Positions 15,423 to 23,118 of a DNA stretch of 45,886 nucleotides are shown piece after piece. Positions within the stretch are counted from its first letter, which is position 1, and every line of letters starts with the position of its first letter. This DNA is from an uncultured Treponema sp. (lineage in GTDB: Bacteria > Spirochaetota > Spirochaetia > Treponematales > Treponemataceae). The translations under genes were made by a program, and so were the position numbers. Location: positions 1 to 45,886 of the forward strand of contig CAKULY010000016.1 of assembly GCA_934667505.1 (NCBI GenBank), written 5' to 3'. A model generated the notes under the pieces. The model ran no database searches. It worked only from the letters and a program-made list of their open reading frames with translations, and had not been told where the DNA came from.

Positions 15423-16526
15423 ATGAATACAAAGAATGTACTTGTGCATAATGCTGCCCTCGCTAAAACTGGTTCAGAGACCGTGTTTCGCGAGGGCAGT
15501 TGTGTTTATGTAAAGGTGCTCAAGCAAAATTCTGATTTTTCTTATAAAGTTTCTGTTTCGGGAAAATTTTTCGACTTTCATTCAAAAATTCCTTTAAAAA
15601 ATGGAAGTTCCTTCTATGCAAGAGTCTTGTTTGAAGGAAAAAAAATACTTTTGCAAAGGATTCCAGAAAATTCTAAAAATGGACTTGTAAAATTTAATAA
15701 AGATACATCTACCTTAGAGAATCAATATTTTTCGAATATCCTTAACGAATTAGGATTTGTTGCGGATGGTACGACTATAGCCCTGCTTCAGCAAATGCGT
15801 CGCTTAGGATTGCCATTTTCTGTTGAAAATATGAAAAAAGTTCGCGCTACCGCTGAAAAGTTAAAAGAAACTGCGGATCCTAAGGAAGTCTCTCAAATAG
15901 CGTACATTCTTGAAAGCAAAGGCATAGTTGCCAATGGACAAACGGTTTTGCCGTTCTTGCCAGAACAAAATAATCAAAATGGAAAAGAAGATTCTAATAA
16001 TTTTAGGGAAGACTGTTCAAAAAGCTTTAAAGACTTCTTTTTAAGGTTATTTAACTCTTCAAATGAAAGAAGTCTTAAAAATCCTATAGGCATTTTGACT
16101 TTTTTTAATCATTTGGGGTTTAATTTTAATTCTGCAGAGCAAAAAGGAAATTGGATAAAAATCCCTTTTGAATTTCAGTTTGAAGTTGAAGACAAATCCA
16201 TAGACTGCTGTGAAAAAAATGTTATTTTAAGAACGGGGACCGGTTTTGTTTCTTGTTTTTTAGATGGAAAAACTGGTAAGTGTAATCAAGTTTGCATACA
16301 CTTTGATTTTTCTGATTTTTCCTTAGCCTTTATATTAGTGTTCGATTTAACCAAACTGTTTGAGATTAAAGTTTTTGTTCCAAACGAATATAAGTCTTAT
16401 TTAAAGCTGTGCAGAAATTTGGAAAAAAACTTTTCTTCTGTGAAAATTCGTTTTTATAGTATGGAAGATTTTTTTCAATTTTATGTAAATGATGATGTCT
16501 TGAATTGCTTCACAGGTGTAGTATGA
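15423..16526 (+). CDS. Hypothetical protein, FliK/YlqG-like position
   Basis: A 367-aa protein with no signal peptide or membrane segment. The N-terminal 80 residues look like a small beta domain (VYVKVLKQNSDFSYKVSVSGKFF), followed by a helical part (about 105-180, NELGFVADGTTIALLQQMRRLGLPFS), a Ser/Asn-rich linker and a C-terminal alpha/beta domain. The pattern and the place directly before an FlhB C-terminal-like gene recall FliK-type hook-length proteins and B. subtilis YlqG-YlqH, which also follow the rpsP-rplS cluster. Its stop overlaps the next start as ATGA, so the two are translationally coupled. The FliK link is an inference from layout and architecture. Confidence 0.7.
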   Translation: MNTKNVLVHNAALAKTGSETVFREGSCVYVKVLKQNSDFSYKVSVSGKFFDFHSKIPLKNGSSFYARVLFEGKKILLQRIPENSKNGLVKFNKDTSTLENQYFSNILNELGFVADGTTIALLQQMRRLGLPFSVENMKKVRATAEKLKETADPKEVSQIAYILESKGIVANGQTVLPFLPEQNNQNGKEDSNNFREDCSKSFKDFFLRLFNSSNERSLKNPIGILTFFNHLGFNFNSAEQKGNWIKIPFEFQFEVEDKSIDCCEKNVILRTGTGFVSCFLDGKTGKCNQVCIHFDFSDFSLAFILVFDLTKLFEIKVFVPNEYKSYLKLCRNLEKNFSSVKIRFYSMEDFFQFYVNDDVLNCFTGVV

Positions 16527-16786
16527 AAGATAAGTATGAATTAAAGGCTGTTGCGCTAAAATATCCGAAGAGCGCAGACGCACCTTTTTTATGTGCAAAA
16601 GGGAAAGGTGAAGTTGCAAAAAAAATAATTGAAATCGCACATGAAAATAAAATTCCAGTAGTTGAAGATAAAGTCCTTTCTCAAGTGCTTACACTTGAAG
16701 AAATAGGAAGCGCTGTCCCTGAACAAACTTGGGAAGTTCTTGCAAAGATATTCGCTTGTATTATTGAAACTGAGCAAAAATTGTAG
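16523..16786 (+). CDS. FlhB C-terminal-domain-like protein (FhlB/YlqH type)
   Basis: An 87-aa soluble protein matching the cytoplasmic domain of the flagellar export switch FlhB after the cleavage site: AVALKYPKSADAPFLCAKGKGEVAKKI, EIAHENKIPVVED and EEIGSAVPEQTWEVLAKI. The autocleavage NPTH and the membrane part are absent, as in stand-alone FhlB/YlqH proteins, which may substitute for FlhB-C in export specificity. ATG 16523 overlaps the stop of the previous gene (ATGA). Confidence 0.85.
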   Translation: MKDKYELKAVALKYPKSADAPFLCAKGKGEVAKKIIEIAHENKIPVVEDKVLSQVLTLEEIGSAVPEQTWEVLAKIFACIIETEQKL

Positions 16787-16823
16787 TATTTTAAATACAA
16801 AATAGAAAAAGGTTGTAAAATCG

Positions 16824-17192
16824 GTGAGCGATAGGCGAAAAGTTACAGGGTCAGAAGGAGAAAACAGGGCTTGTTCGTTTCTTGAAGAAAATGGCTATTC
16901 AATAGTTGCTAGAAATTATCGCACAAGGCAAGGAGAAATAGACATCGTTGTTCAAAAAGAGAACATTCTTGTTTTTGTTGAAGTAAAAACTCTGCCGCAA
17001 GGGTATCCAGAGTTGCTATCTCACGTTCTTTCTGAAAAGAAACAAAAAAGAATCATTAAAACTGCTAAACGTTTTCTGTCAATTTATCGACAATATATTA
17101 ACAACTATATTCGATTTGATGTGATTGTTGTTGATATGCCAGGTTTTCCACCTGTGTATCATATAGAAAATGCTTTTGCGGAGCTTTTATGA
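16824..17192 (+). CDS. yraN: YraN family protein (UPF0102), endonuclease-fold
   Basis: A 122-aa protein of the UPF0102 family, which has a restriction-endonuclease-like fold related to Holliday junction resolvases. The expected motifs are GSEGENRACSFLEENGYSIVARNYRTRQGEIDIVV and the catalytic-type EVK in LVFVEVKTLP. GTG start with AAAAGG upstream. Its stop overlaps the next start as ATGA. The biochemical role is not settled for the family. Confidence 0.93.
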   Translation: MSDRRKVTGSEGENRACSFLEENGYSIVARNYRTRQGEIDIVVQKENILVFVEVKTLPQGYPELLSHVLSEKKQKRIIKTAKRFLSIYRQYINNYIRFDVIVVDMPGFPPVYHIENAFAELL

Positions 17193-17383
17193 TTTCAGAG
17201 AGTAGAAAGACCGTCGAAATTCTTTTGATGGAAGAAACTGAAAATTGTAGCAATTCTAAAGTGCTTGAACTGCGTCGAAAAATACATGATAAAGACTACA
17301 TCAATAACGCTGTTCAAAGAATTGCTCAAGTTATAAGTAAAAAACTTGTTGAAAGATCAGATGAGTTAAAATTTCAAAATTGA
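17189..17383 (+). CDS. Small protein with FlgM-like C-terminus
   Basis: A 64-aa protein coupled to yraN by ATGA overlap. Its C-terminal half (ELRRKIHDKDYINNAVQRIA, then SKKLVE) has the spacing of the FlgM anti-sigma-28 helices: a charged helix, a Y-x-x-x-A turn and an I-A-x-x-I/L helix. FlgM is usually 85-100 aa, so this would be a short form. The flagellar-type genes just upstream make the idea reasonable, but the similarity is only by eye. Otherwise it is a small charged protein of unknown function. Confidence 0.4.
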   Translation: MISESRKTVEILLMEETENCSNSKVLELRRKIHDKDYINNAVQRIAQVISKKLVERSDELKFQN

Positions 17384-17427
17384 CGTTTGTTTTAGCGGCG
17401 ATTTTGTATTTTATTGAAGGTAAAATT

Positions 17428-17931
17428 ATGGAAAAAAATAACAGAAATAACCGCAAACGTCATAATTGGAATAATTCTAAGGGTAGGGGAAATAATAATA
17501 ACTTTTCTTTTAAGAATAAAAACCGCGATTTTAGAGAAAACCAAGAAAGCAATAAATTTCATTATATTCCACACGAAAGCATAGAGGCTCTTCAAAAAAG
17601 AGAAGAGGCTATTCAAGAATTTAAGGAAAGGGAAATTATTTGCCCAGCTTGCGGGCAAATAATTACTGATGTCGCAAGCGCCGTTGCAGATAAAAAGACT
17701 GGCGAGCCGGTACATTTTGAATGTGTAATGGCGCAGTTGGAACAGACGGAAAAAGTTGGTCAGAATGAAAAAATATGTTATATTGGTCAAGGTCGTTTTG
17801 GAATTCTCTATTTTGAAAACCCTCGTGACCAACGGCATTTTACGATTAAAAAAATAATCGATTGGGAAGAAAGAGAAAAAAATCACGATTGGCGCAACGA
17901 GATTAGCAGTTTATATAGCAAGGTTGAATAG
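17428..17931 (+). CDS. Hypothetical protein with zinc-finger-like CPAC…HFEC motif
   Basis: A 167-aa protein. The first 45 residues are Asn/Arg/Lys-rich and disordered, like RNA-binding tails (NNRNNRKRHNWNN). A charged helix (about 50-67) leads to IICPACGQII and HFEC (about 70-100), a likely zinc site of two Cys, one His and one Cys. I chose ATG 17428 because GAAGGT precedes it; a TTG start at 17380 would add a hydrophobic stretch without a ribosome site. The 3' end overlaps the convergent tatD by 21 bp. Family not recognised. Confidence 0.65.
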   Translation: MEKNNRNNRKRHNWNNSKGRGNNNNFSFKNKNRDFRENQESNKFHYIPHESIEALQKREEAIQEFKEREIICPACGQIITDVASAVADKKTGEPVHFECVMAQLEQTEKVGQNEKICYIGQGRFGILYFENPRDQRHFTIKKIIDWEEREKNHDWRNEISSLYSKVE

Positions 17932-18810
17932 TTTTTTTATGTTTTTGTCAACTTGGCTGCATAATTCTTCTTCCGATATTTCTAATATTTGAGAAACAAA
18001 CTTATATGTGTGCATTATATTGAGAGGATTGTTTTGCGTTCCTCTCATAGGAACTGGGGCGAGGTATGGAGAGTCTGTTTCTATTAGCAGCTGACTTATT
18101 GGAATGTTTTTTATAAGCGCAGACATTTGTTCCATTTTATTTTTTTTGGTATATGTGACGCTTCCGCTTAGGCTTATATACCAGCCTTTTTTTATAAATT
18201 CGCTAGCTTCTTCTGCTCCATACGAAAAACAGTGAATTATTCCATTGTTGTAGCCTGTTTTTTGTATGCAATTGTAAGTGTCTTCAAACGCATCCCTAGA
18301 ATGTACAATAACAGGCAATTGTAGTTCTTTTGCATAGTTTAATTGCATCATAAATAATTCTTTTTCGTTTTCTAGCATTTGCTCATCAAAATCATTTTGG
18401 CAGCGTCCATCTGGACCTGATGGATTCCAATGATGGTCTAGGCCGCATTCTCCTATAGCGATTATTTTTCTGTGAAGAGTGTCGTTATCGTTTGAAGATG
18501 ATGCTTTTTCTATTTGCGATTTTAGGATTCTTATTCGCTCGCAGCGGTTTTCTATTTCCATTGGCGAAGGCCAGATTCCTGCGGAAAAGTAGATAAAATT
18601 TCGAACTTTTTCAGCTGTTGCAGAATCTTGAATTTGAGATATAAGCTTGTCTATGCATGCTTGCCTAGAGAGCAAATCGTCTGCGCTTGTTCCTATGTCT
18701 AGTCCAAAAAAACAGTTGTTTAGAGCCATTTTTGATAAAATTTCTATAGATTCCAAAGGAGTTGCTTTTTCTGAGCATAATTGAAAATGAAAATGAGTGT
18801 CTGAATACAT
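17911..18810 (-). CDS. TatD-family metal-dependent hydrolase/DNase
   Basis: A TIM-barrel metal hydrolase, 299 aa. The metal ligands are visible: DTHFHF (H6, H8), GECGLDHHW (Glu), VIVHSRDAF and IHCFS (His) and ETDSPYLAP (Asp). TatD proteins act as 3'-5' exonucleases in DNA repair and degradation. It is longer than many TatD proteins (about 260 aa) because of an insertion after the HxH region. No ribosome site is present; TATAAA lies 8 nt before the ATG (18819-18824 on the plus strand), with TTGTGG 18 bp further up, so the message may be leaderless. It is convergent with the zinc-finger gene. Confidence 0.9.
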   Translation of the reverse strand: MYSDTHFHFQLCSEKATPLESIEILSKMALNNCFFGLDIGTSADDLLSRQACIDKLISQIQDSATAEKVRNFIYFSAGIWPSPMEIENRCERIRILKSQIEKASSSNDNDTLHRKIIAIGECGLDHHWNPSGPDGRCQNDFDEQMLENEKELFMMQLNYAKELQLPVIVHSRDAFEDTYNCIQKTGYNNGIIHCFSYGAEEASEFIKKGWYISLSGSVTYTKKNKMEQMSALIKNIPISQLLIETDSPYLAPVPMRGTQNNPLNIMHTYKFVSQILEISEEELCSQVDKNIKKLFNLAI

Positions 18811-18875
18811 AAAATCATTTTATAGAAAAGCAGCAAAAAATGCCACAAAATTGTTATAAAAGTGTCTGTTGATTA

Positions 18876-18904
18876 TTGAATAAAGATATTTTTTTTGGTA
18901 CTAT
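18876..18904 (+). promoter_or_regulatory. Predicted promoter of tRNA-Leu
   Basis: TTGAAT (18876-18881), a 17-bp spacer and TACTAT (18899-18904), 9 nt upstream of the tRNA 5' end. Confidence 0.6.
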
Positions 18905-18913
18905 AGGAAATAT

Positions 18914-18999
18914 GCCGGGATGGTGGAATGGTAGACACAAGGGACTTAAAATCCCTCGACTGTTAAAAGGTCGTGCCAGTTCGAGTCTGGTTCCCGGCA
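18914..18999 (+). tRNA. tRNA-Leu, anticodon UAA
   Basis: Acceptor stem GCCGGGA (18914-18920) pairs with TCCCGGC (18992-18998), and A18999 is the discriminator. The anticodon arm is AGGGA (18940-18944), loop CTTAAAA with anticodon TAA (18947-18949), then TCCCT. A long variable arm marks a class II tRNA. The T arm contains GTTCGAGTC. The CCA end is not encoded. It is a single gene followed by a terminator. Confidence 0.96.
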
Positions 19000-19006
19000 T
19001 TCTTAT

Positions 19007-19058
19007 AAAAGGCTAAAAATACTTTTTAATGTTTTATAAATAGTATTTTTAGCCTTTT
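19007..19058. terminator. Bidirectional terminator after tRNA-Leu
   Basis: AAAAGGCTAAAAATACT (19007-19023) is perfectly complementary to AGTATTTTTAGCCTTTT (19042-19058): a 17-bp stem with T-rich flanks on both sides. It ends the tRNA transcript and also the FNT gene from the other strand, whose stop codon lies inside the stem. Confidence 0.85.
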
Positions 19059-19672
19059 GTATTTTTCTTTGTAAGAAGGGGAATTAGCATACCTCCTGCA
19101 CCGTTTCCAAGCACCACAACTAATAAAAATATTATATTTTCAAGGGACAAAATAGTTTTAAAACCTTTTGCGGCTCCAAAATAGAATGCATCTGCAATGC
19201 AGTGATCAAATCCGCACAGAATAAATACTGGTATGTATATAAAGCAGCCAATGGATTTCCCTCTTTTCCAAGTATCAACTGCTAGAAACATAAGTATTCC
19301 GCAAAAGATTCCAGAAATGAAAACTTTCCACAATGGAAGCAAAATTTTTGTGTTATATATTGAAAGCGCAGGATTTTTTATGTTGGAAAATACACAAGAA
19401 CAAAGAATTCCTAAAATCCAAGTTGTAAAAATATTTACAAGAAGAATTAAAAAAACGAGACGAATATACTTGAAATTTTTAAAATCTAATGCGATATATC
19501 CGACTTTTCCAGTGTAAAGGTTGAATTCATATTCGCAGATTGTGAAAAGTCCTGCCGAAAAAAGAAATGCTCCTAACCAAGCCAAGCCCTTGTTTAGGCA
19601 AGCAAGATAAACACTTGCACCGATTGAAATCATTATACCAGAAAGAATTGCTTTTTTTATTTCGTTTAACAT
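19049..19672 (-). CDS. Formate/nitrite transporter (FNT) family protein
   Basis: An inner-membrane pentameric channel-type transporter for formate, nitrite or related small anions. The 207 aa form about six membrane segments. Family marks are the N-terminal ISIGASVYLACL, LFSAGLFTICEYEFNLYTGK, the central His region CGFDHCIADAFYFGAA and GNGAGGMLIP near the end. It is shorter than typical FNT proteins (260-280 aa), chiefly in loops and tails. With ackA and glycolytic genes in the window, formate export from mixed-acid fermentation is a sensible guess. The last codons overlap the terminator stem. Confidence 0.82.
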   Translation of the reverse strand: MLNEIKKAILSGIMISIGASVYLACLNKGLAWLGAFLFSAGLFTICEYEFNLYTGKVGYIALDFKNFKYIRLVFLILLVNIFTTWILGILCSCVFSNIKNPALSIYNTKILLPLWKVFISGIFCGILMFLAVDTWKRGKSIGCFIYIPVFILCGFDHCIADAFYFGAAKGFKTILSLENIIFLLVVVLGNGAGGMLIPLLTKKNTKG

Positions 19673-19716
19673 TTTATTTCCTACGGTTTATTTCTAAAAT
19701 GCTATAATCTTATGAA

Positions 19717-19773
19717 AATAAACGACTCTCCTCCAAAGTAGAATAATTCTAATGGAGGAAAATGTCGTTTATT
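19717..19773. terminator. Hairpin downstream of pgi
   Basis: AATAAACGAC (19717-19726) pairs with GTCGTTTATT (19764-19773); inside it CCTCCA (19730-19735) pairs with TGGAGG (19753-19758). It lies between pgi and the FNT gene, both on the minus strand. Confidence 0.65.
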
Positions 19774-19804
19774 AATCATTAAAAATTTATTTTGGATTTT
19801 AGTC

Positions 19805-21388
19805 TTACTTAATAAGAAGGGCTGCAAACTCTTTTAGAGCTCCACTCATAGTTCCGCCTAAAACTGTTTTTGCAAGCTTCTTTCCAAGCTGTACACCTTC
19901 TTGGTCAAAACTGTTGATATTCCAAACAAAGCCTTGGAACATGACTTTGTTTTCGTAGTGAGCAAGAAGGGCTCCTAAAGTTTTTGGAGTAAGCTGTTTG
20001 CCGTAGATAAGGCTTGAAGGTCTGTTTCCTGCAAAACTTTTGTTTGGATCTTCATCTTTTTTTCCGCAGGCAAAAGCTACAATTTGTGCGACAACATTTG
20101 CGCAAAGCTTTGTTTGGCTGGTAGAATTTTCAATTACAACATCTTTTCCAGTTTGATTTTCGCTAAAAGCAATAAACTGGAGCGGAATAATGTTTGTTCC
20201 TTGATGTAAAAGCTGATAGAACGAATGCTGGCCATTTGTTCCTGGTTCTCCAAAAATTACAGGTCCTGTAAGATAGTCTATTGGATTTCCAAAGCGGTTT
20301 ACACTTTTTCCGTTTGATTCCATATCTAATTGCTGAAGGTGGGCAGGGAATCTTGAAAGTGCTTGTGAATAAGGCAAAATTGCTGTAGAAGGGTATTCTT
20401 GAACATTGCGTTCATAAATTCCGATTAAGGCATCCATAAGGGCAGGATTTTTTGTTATATCTTTATTTTTTGCAGTTTTGTCTTCTGCGGCTGCACCGTC
20501 AAGGAAGTCTGCAAATACTTTTGGTCCAAATGCAAGAGAAAGAACAGCTCCGCCTACACCAGAACATGAAGAATATCTGCCTCCGATGTAGTCGTCCATA
20601 TAAAACGCCTGCATATAGTCAGGATTGTGCGCTAAAGGAGAAGTTTCTGAAGTTACAGCTATCATGTGCTTTGAAATTTCAAGCCCTTGCTTTTTTAAAA
20701 AATCCTTTACAAAAGATTTGTTTGTAAGAGTTTCGAGCGTTGTTCCTGATTTTGATACAAGAATAAAAATTGTATGGGCAAGGTCAAGAGAGGCTACAAC
20801 TGCAGCTCCGTCATCAGGGTCTACATTTGAAATAAAGTGCGCTTCCATTTTGAACGTGTTGTTTGCTTTTGCCCAGTTTTCAAGAGCGAGGTACATTGCC
20901 CTAGGTCCTAAATCTGAACCACCGATTCCGATTTGGCAGACTTGAGTGTATTTTTCACCTTTTTCGTTTAAAATTTTTCCTTCGTGAACATTATTTGCAA
21001 ATTCCGCGATTTTGTTCTGTTCGTTTATATAAAAATCTCTTTTATTTTCACTGTCTGCAATAACGTCTTTTCCAAGCTGTCCACGTGTAAGGTGATGAAG
21101 AACCATTCTTTTTTCACCAGTGTTTACAACTTCTCCATTATAAAGGGCTTCAAACTTTTCTATAAGTTGAAACTCTTCTGAAAGTTCCTGCAATGTTTTT
21201 ATTATTTGTTCATTTACCTGTTTTGCAGCATAGTTGTAAGTTAAACCTTCTGCCATAGGTATTGAATAGTTTTTAATTCTCTTTTCCGCATTTGATGAAG
21301 AAAGTTCATCCGCAACGGAAACCATACCTTTTAATGCTTGTAATTTTTTCCATGAAGAAAGAGAGTCTGCATTTGCCCAAGTAATCAT
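19805..21388 (-). CDS. pgi: Glucose-6-phosphate isomerase
   Basis: Cytoplasmic glycolytic enzyme that interconverts glucose 6-phosphate and fructose 6-phosphate. The 527 aa contain the SIS-domain signatures HFISNVDPDDG, LVSKSGTTLET, GGRYSSCSGVGG, QLDMESNGKSV, GEPGTNGQHSFYQLLHQG and a C-terminal Lys/Gln loop (FDQEGVQLGK), all typical of the bacterial/eukaryotic PGI clade. The ribosome site is GAGG, close before the ATG. A hairpin and other inverted repeats fill the 276-bp gap to the MATE gene upstream. Confidence 0.97.
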   Translation of the reverse strand: MITWANADSLSSWKKLQALKGMVSVADELSSSNAEKRIKNYSIPMAEGLTYNYAAKQVNEQIIKTLQELSEEFQLIEKFEALYNGEVVNTGEKRMVLHHLTRGQLGKDVIADSENKRDFYINEQNKIAEFANNVHEGKILNEKGEKYTQVCQIGIGGSDLGPRAMYLALENWAKANNTFKMEAHFISNVDPDDGAAVVASLDLAHTIFILVSKSGTTLETLTNKSFVKDFLKKQGLEISKHMIAVTSETSPLAHNPDYMQAFYMDDYIGGRYSSCSGVGGAVLSLAFGPKVFADFLDGAAAEDKTAKNKDITKNPALMDALIGIYERNVQEYPSTAILPYSQALSRFPAHLQQLDMESNGKSVNRFGNPIDYLTGPVIFGEPGTNGQHSFYQLLHQGTNIIPLQFIAFSENQTGKDVVIENSTSQTKLCANVVAQIVAFACGKKDEDPNKSFAGNRPSSLIYGKQLTPKTLGALLAHYENKVMFQGFVWNINSFDQEGVQLGKKLAKTVLGGTMSGALKEFAALLIK

Positions 21389-21418
21389 TTGTGCCTCGAT
21401 ATAAAAGAATGTAAAACT

Positions 21419-21448
21419 AAGTTAAATCATCAAAAAGTGATTTAACTT
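21419..21448 (-). terminator. Hairpin between MATE gene and pgi
   Basis: AAGTTAAATCA (21419-21429) and TGATTTAACTT (21438-21448) form a perfect 11-bp stem with an 8-nt loop, followed on the minus strand by TTAGTTTTACATTC. It could end the MATE transcript or act as an attenuator 31 nt before pgi. Confidence 0.6.
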
Positions 21449-21471
21449 GGCTTTTGGAATGAATGGGCTGT

Positions 21472-21538
21472 CTAAAAAGTAATTTTGGTAGTTGAACTTC
21501 TTAGACAACTACATTGTTCGCTTTGAACTGTTCAACTA
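21472..21538. other. Overlapping, mutually exclusive inverted repeats
   Basis: GTAGTTG (21488-21494) can pair with CAACTAC (21506-21512), while TAGTTGAAC (21489-21497) can pair with GTTCAACTA (21530-21538), and TGTCTAA (21472-21478) with TTAGACA (21501-21507, allowing for one base). Only one of these folds can exist at a time, a layout like an attenuator in the pgi leader (minus strand). No function is shown. Confidence 0.35.
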
Positions 21539-21584
21539 TACCGAAAAATAATGGTTTGTACAACTAAAACGTAATTCTGACTGA

Positions 21585-21675
21585 ATGTCGTCTGTTTTTT
21601 TTGCAAGGTTGGAATTTATAATTGCAAAAAAACGGTTGCGCTTTTATTCATTTTTCTAAAAGCTCTAGTTTCGGT
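21585..21675. repeat. Dispersed palindromic element, copy G (overlaps MATE 3' end)
   Basis: Internal sequence GCAAAAAAACG…GCGCTTTTATTCATTTTTC closely matches copy B (3103-3135), and the right end AAAAGCTCTAGTTTCGG matches the family end. The left end is probably ATGTCG (21585). The right end overlaps the stop and last codons of the MATE gene. Confidence 0.55.
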
Positions 21676-23041
21676 TTGTAAGATTTTTTAGCCAGCGTTC
21701 TTTTTTTAGCCAAATTGCCGCAATAACAGATTTTGGTATATCGCTGAGTTTTACTATTGCATACATCAGTATCGGGCCAAAATCTGTAAGGAAAGTTAAA
21801 AGAACCATTCCTAAAATAAATAATGCATTCCCTACTGTATCGCAGATAACGCCCATGGTTGTATCGCCGCCAGTGCGGCTTATTGAATACTGCGCGTTTA
21901 GATATGCCCAAAGTGGCAAATACACTGCTGCGGTTATTATAAGCCCTTTTGCAATTGCTTGTGCCTGCGGAGTAAGGTTTTTGAACACAAAAGGAACTAT
22001 AAGAGTTGTTCCTAATCCTAAAATAGCAAAAAAAGTTCCAAAAACTGTAGAGCCGTTTAAAATCCAGTTTTTCATTTGGCGGCCTTCTTCGAGTTTGCCT
22101 GCTCCTAATTCTTGTCCTAGAATTACGGCTGTAGATGTACAAATCCCTGTAAGGCATATAAAGAACAAGTTTGCAACTGCAAAGCCTGATGCCATTCCGC
22201 TTACAACTTCCGCCCCTCCGCGAGTGTTGTACAGTGCGTTTGAAATAGTTTCTGAAAGAGCCCAGGTAAGTTCTGAATATAAAATCATTCCGCTTTTTGC
22301 AATTATTGTTCTTGAAAGAGAAAAATCGATATTGAACAGTTTTTTAGGGCTAAAGATAAAGTCAGGCTTCTTTCTTTTGATGTAGCACAAAAACATGATT
22401 AGCTCTGCTGCTCGCGCAATTACTGTTGCATATCCTGCGCCAGCGACTTCTAGGCGAGGAACGCCTAGATTTCCATAGATAAAAACCCAGTTGAAGAAAG
22501 TGTTTATGAGTGTTGCTATTATGCTTATCACCAACGGTGGTTTTACAAGCTCAATTTCTCGCAGCGAAGATGCTATGCTCTGGCTGAATACTGCAAAAAC
22601 CCAAGAGATTGCAACTGCTCTGGAATAGGCCACGCTTTGGTCTATAATAGCTTGCGCATCTGAATTTACTGTAACCATTAGACCGAAGAGCCATCTTGGG
22701 GCGATAAGGCAAATTGTTCCAAAGACGATTCCAAATATTCCTGTTAGAAAAAGTTTAAATCTAAAGGTCTGTTGCATTCCTTCTTTGTCTTTTGCCCCTT
22801 TGAATTGGCTCATAAAAATTCCGCCGGATGCGCAAATCGTATTAATTATGATGACACAGATAAAACTGATTTGATTCGCTACGTTTACGCCGCCCATCTT
22901 TATGTCGCCAAGCCCTGCAACCATAAAGTTGTCTATTAACGAAACAAAGTTTTGAATTAAAAGTTGAGCCATTATTGGCAAAGCGATAGTCAATGCTCTT
23001 TTATAAAAAGGCCAAGTTCCCCAATATTTGTTATTAGACAT
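21665..23041 (-). CDS. MATE-family multidrug/toxin exporter
   Basis: An inner-membrane cation antiporter of the MATE family, 458 aa, with about twelve membrane helices in two homologous halves. Typical stretches are ALPIMAQLLIQNFVSLIDNFMVAGLG near the N-terminus and the second-half VILGQELGAGKLEEGR. The substrate is unknown. The stop codon lies within a copy of the dispersed element, so the last few residues may derive from it. It lies 78 bp downstream of glyA with a strong terminator between. Confidence 0.92.
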   Translation of the reverse strand: MSNNKYWGTWPFYKRALTIALPIMAQLLIQNFVSLIDNFMVAGLGDIKMGGVNVANQISFICVIIINTICASGGIFMSQFKGAKDKEGMQQTFRFKLFLTGIFGIVFGTICLIAPRWLFGLMVTVNSDAQAIIDQSVAYSRAVAISWVFAVFSQSIASSLREIELVKPPLVISIIATLINTFFNWVFIYGNLGVPRLEVAGAGYATVIARAAELIMFLCYIKRKKPDFIFSPKKLFNIDFSLSRTIIAKSGMILYSELTWALSETISNALYNTRGGAEVVSGMASGFAVANLFFICLTGICTSTAVILGQELGAGKLEEGRQMKNWILNGSTVFGTFFAILGLGTTLIVPFVFKNLTPQAQAIAKGLIITAAVYLPLWAYLNAQYSISRTGGDTTMGVICDTVGNALFILGMVLLTFLTDFGPILMYAIVKLSDIPKSVIAAIWLKKERWLKNLTNRN

Positions 23042-23076
23042 AAACTAAAAATCCTAAAGTAGAAATGTAAAAAAAG

Positions 23077-23110
23077 GGGGCTGTTCTTTAAGTTTTTATT
23101 GGACAGCCCC
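23077..23110 (-). terminator. Intrinsic terminator of glyA
   Basis: On the minus strand GGGGCTGT (23110-23103) pairs with ACAGCCCC (23084-23077), followed by CTTTTTTT. This is a classic GC stem with a U tract. Confidence 0.9.
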
Positions 23111-23118
23111 GTAGCAGT

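Noticed and set aside
17911..17931. Misannotated end of tatD or the zinc-finger gene
   Set aside because: Both frames stop normally; a 21-bp convergent overlap is plausible and both C-termini look ordinary.
19049..19672. Truncated FNT pseudogene
   Set aside because: Shorter than usual but all central motifs and six membrane segments are present and the frame is intact.
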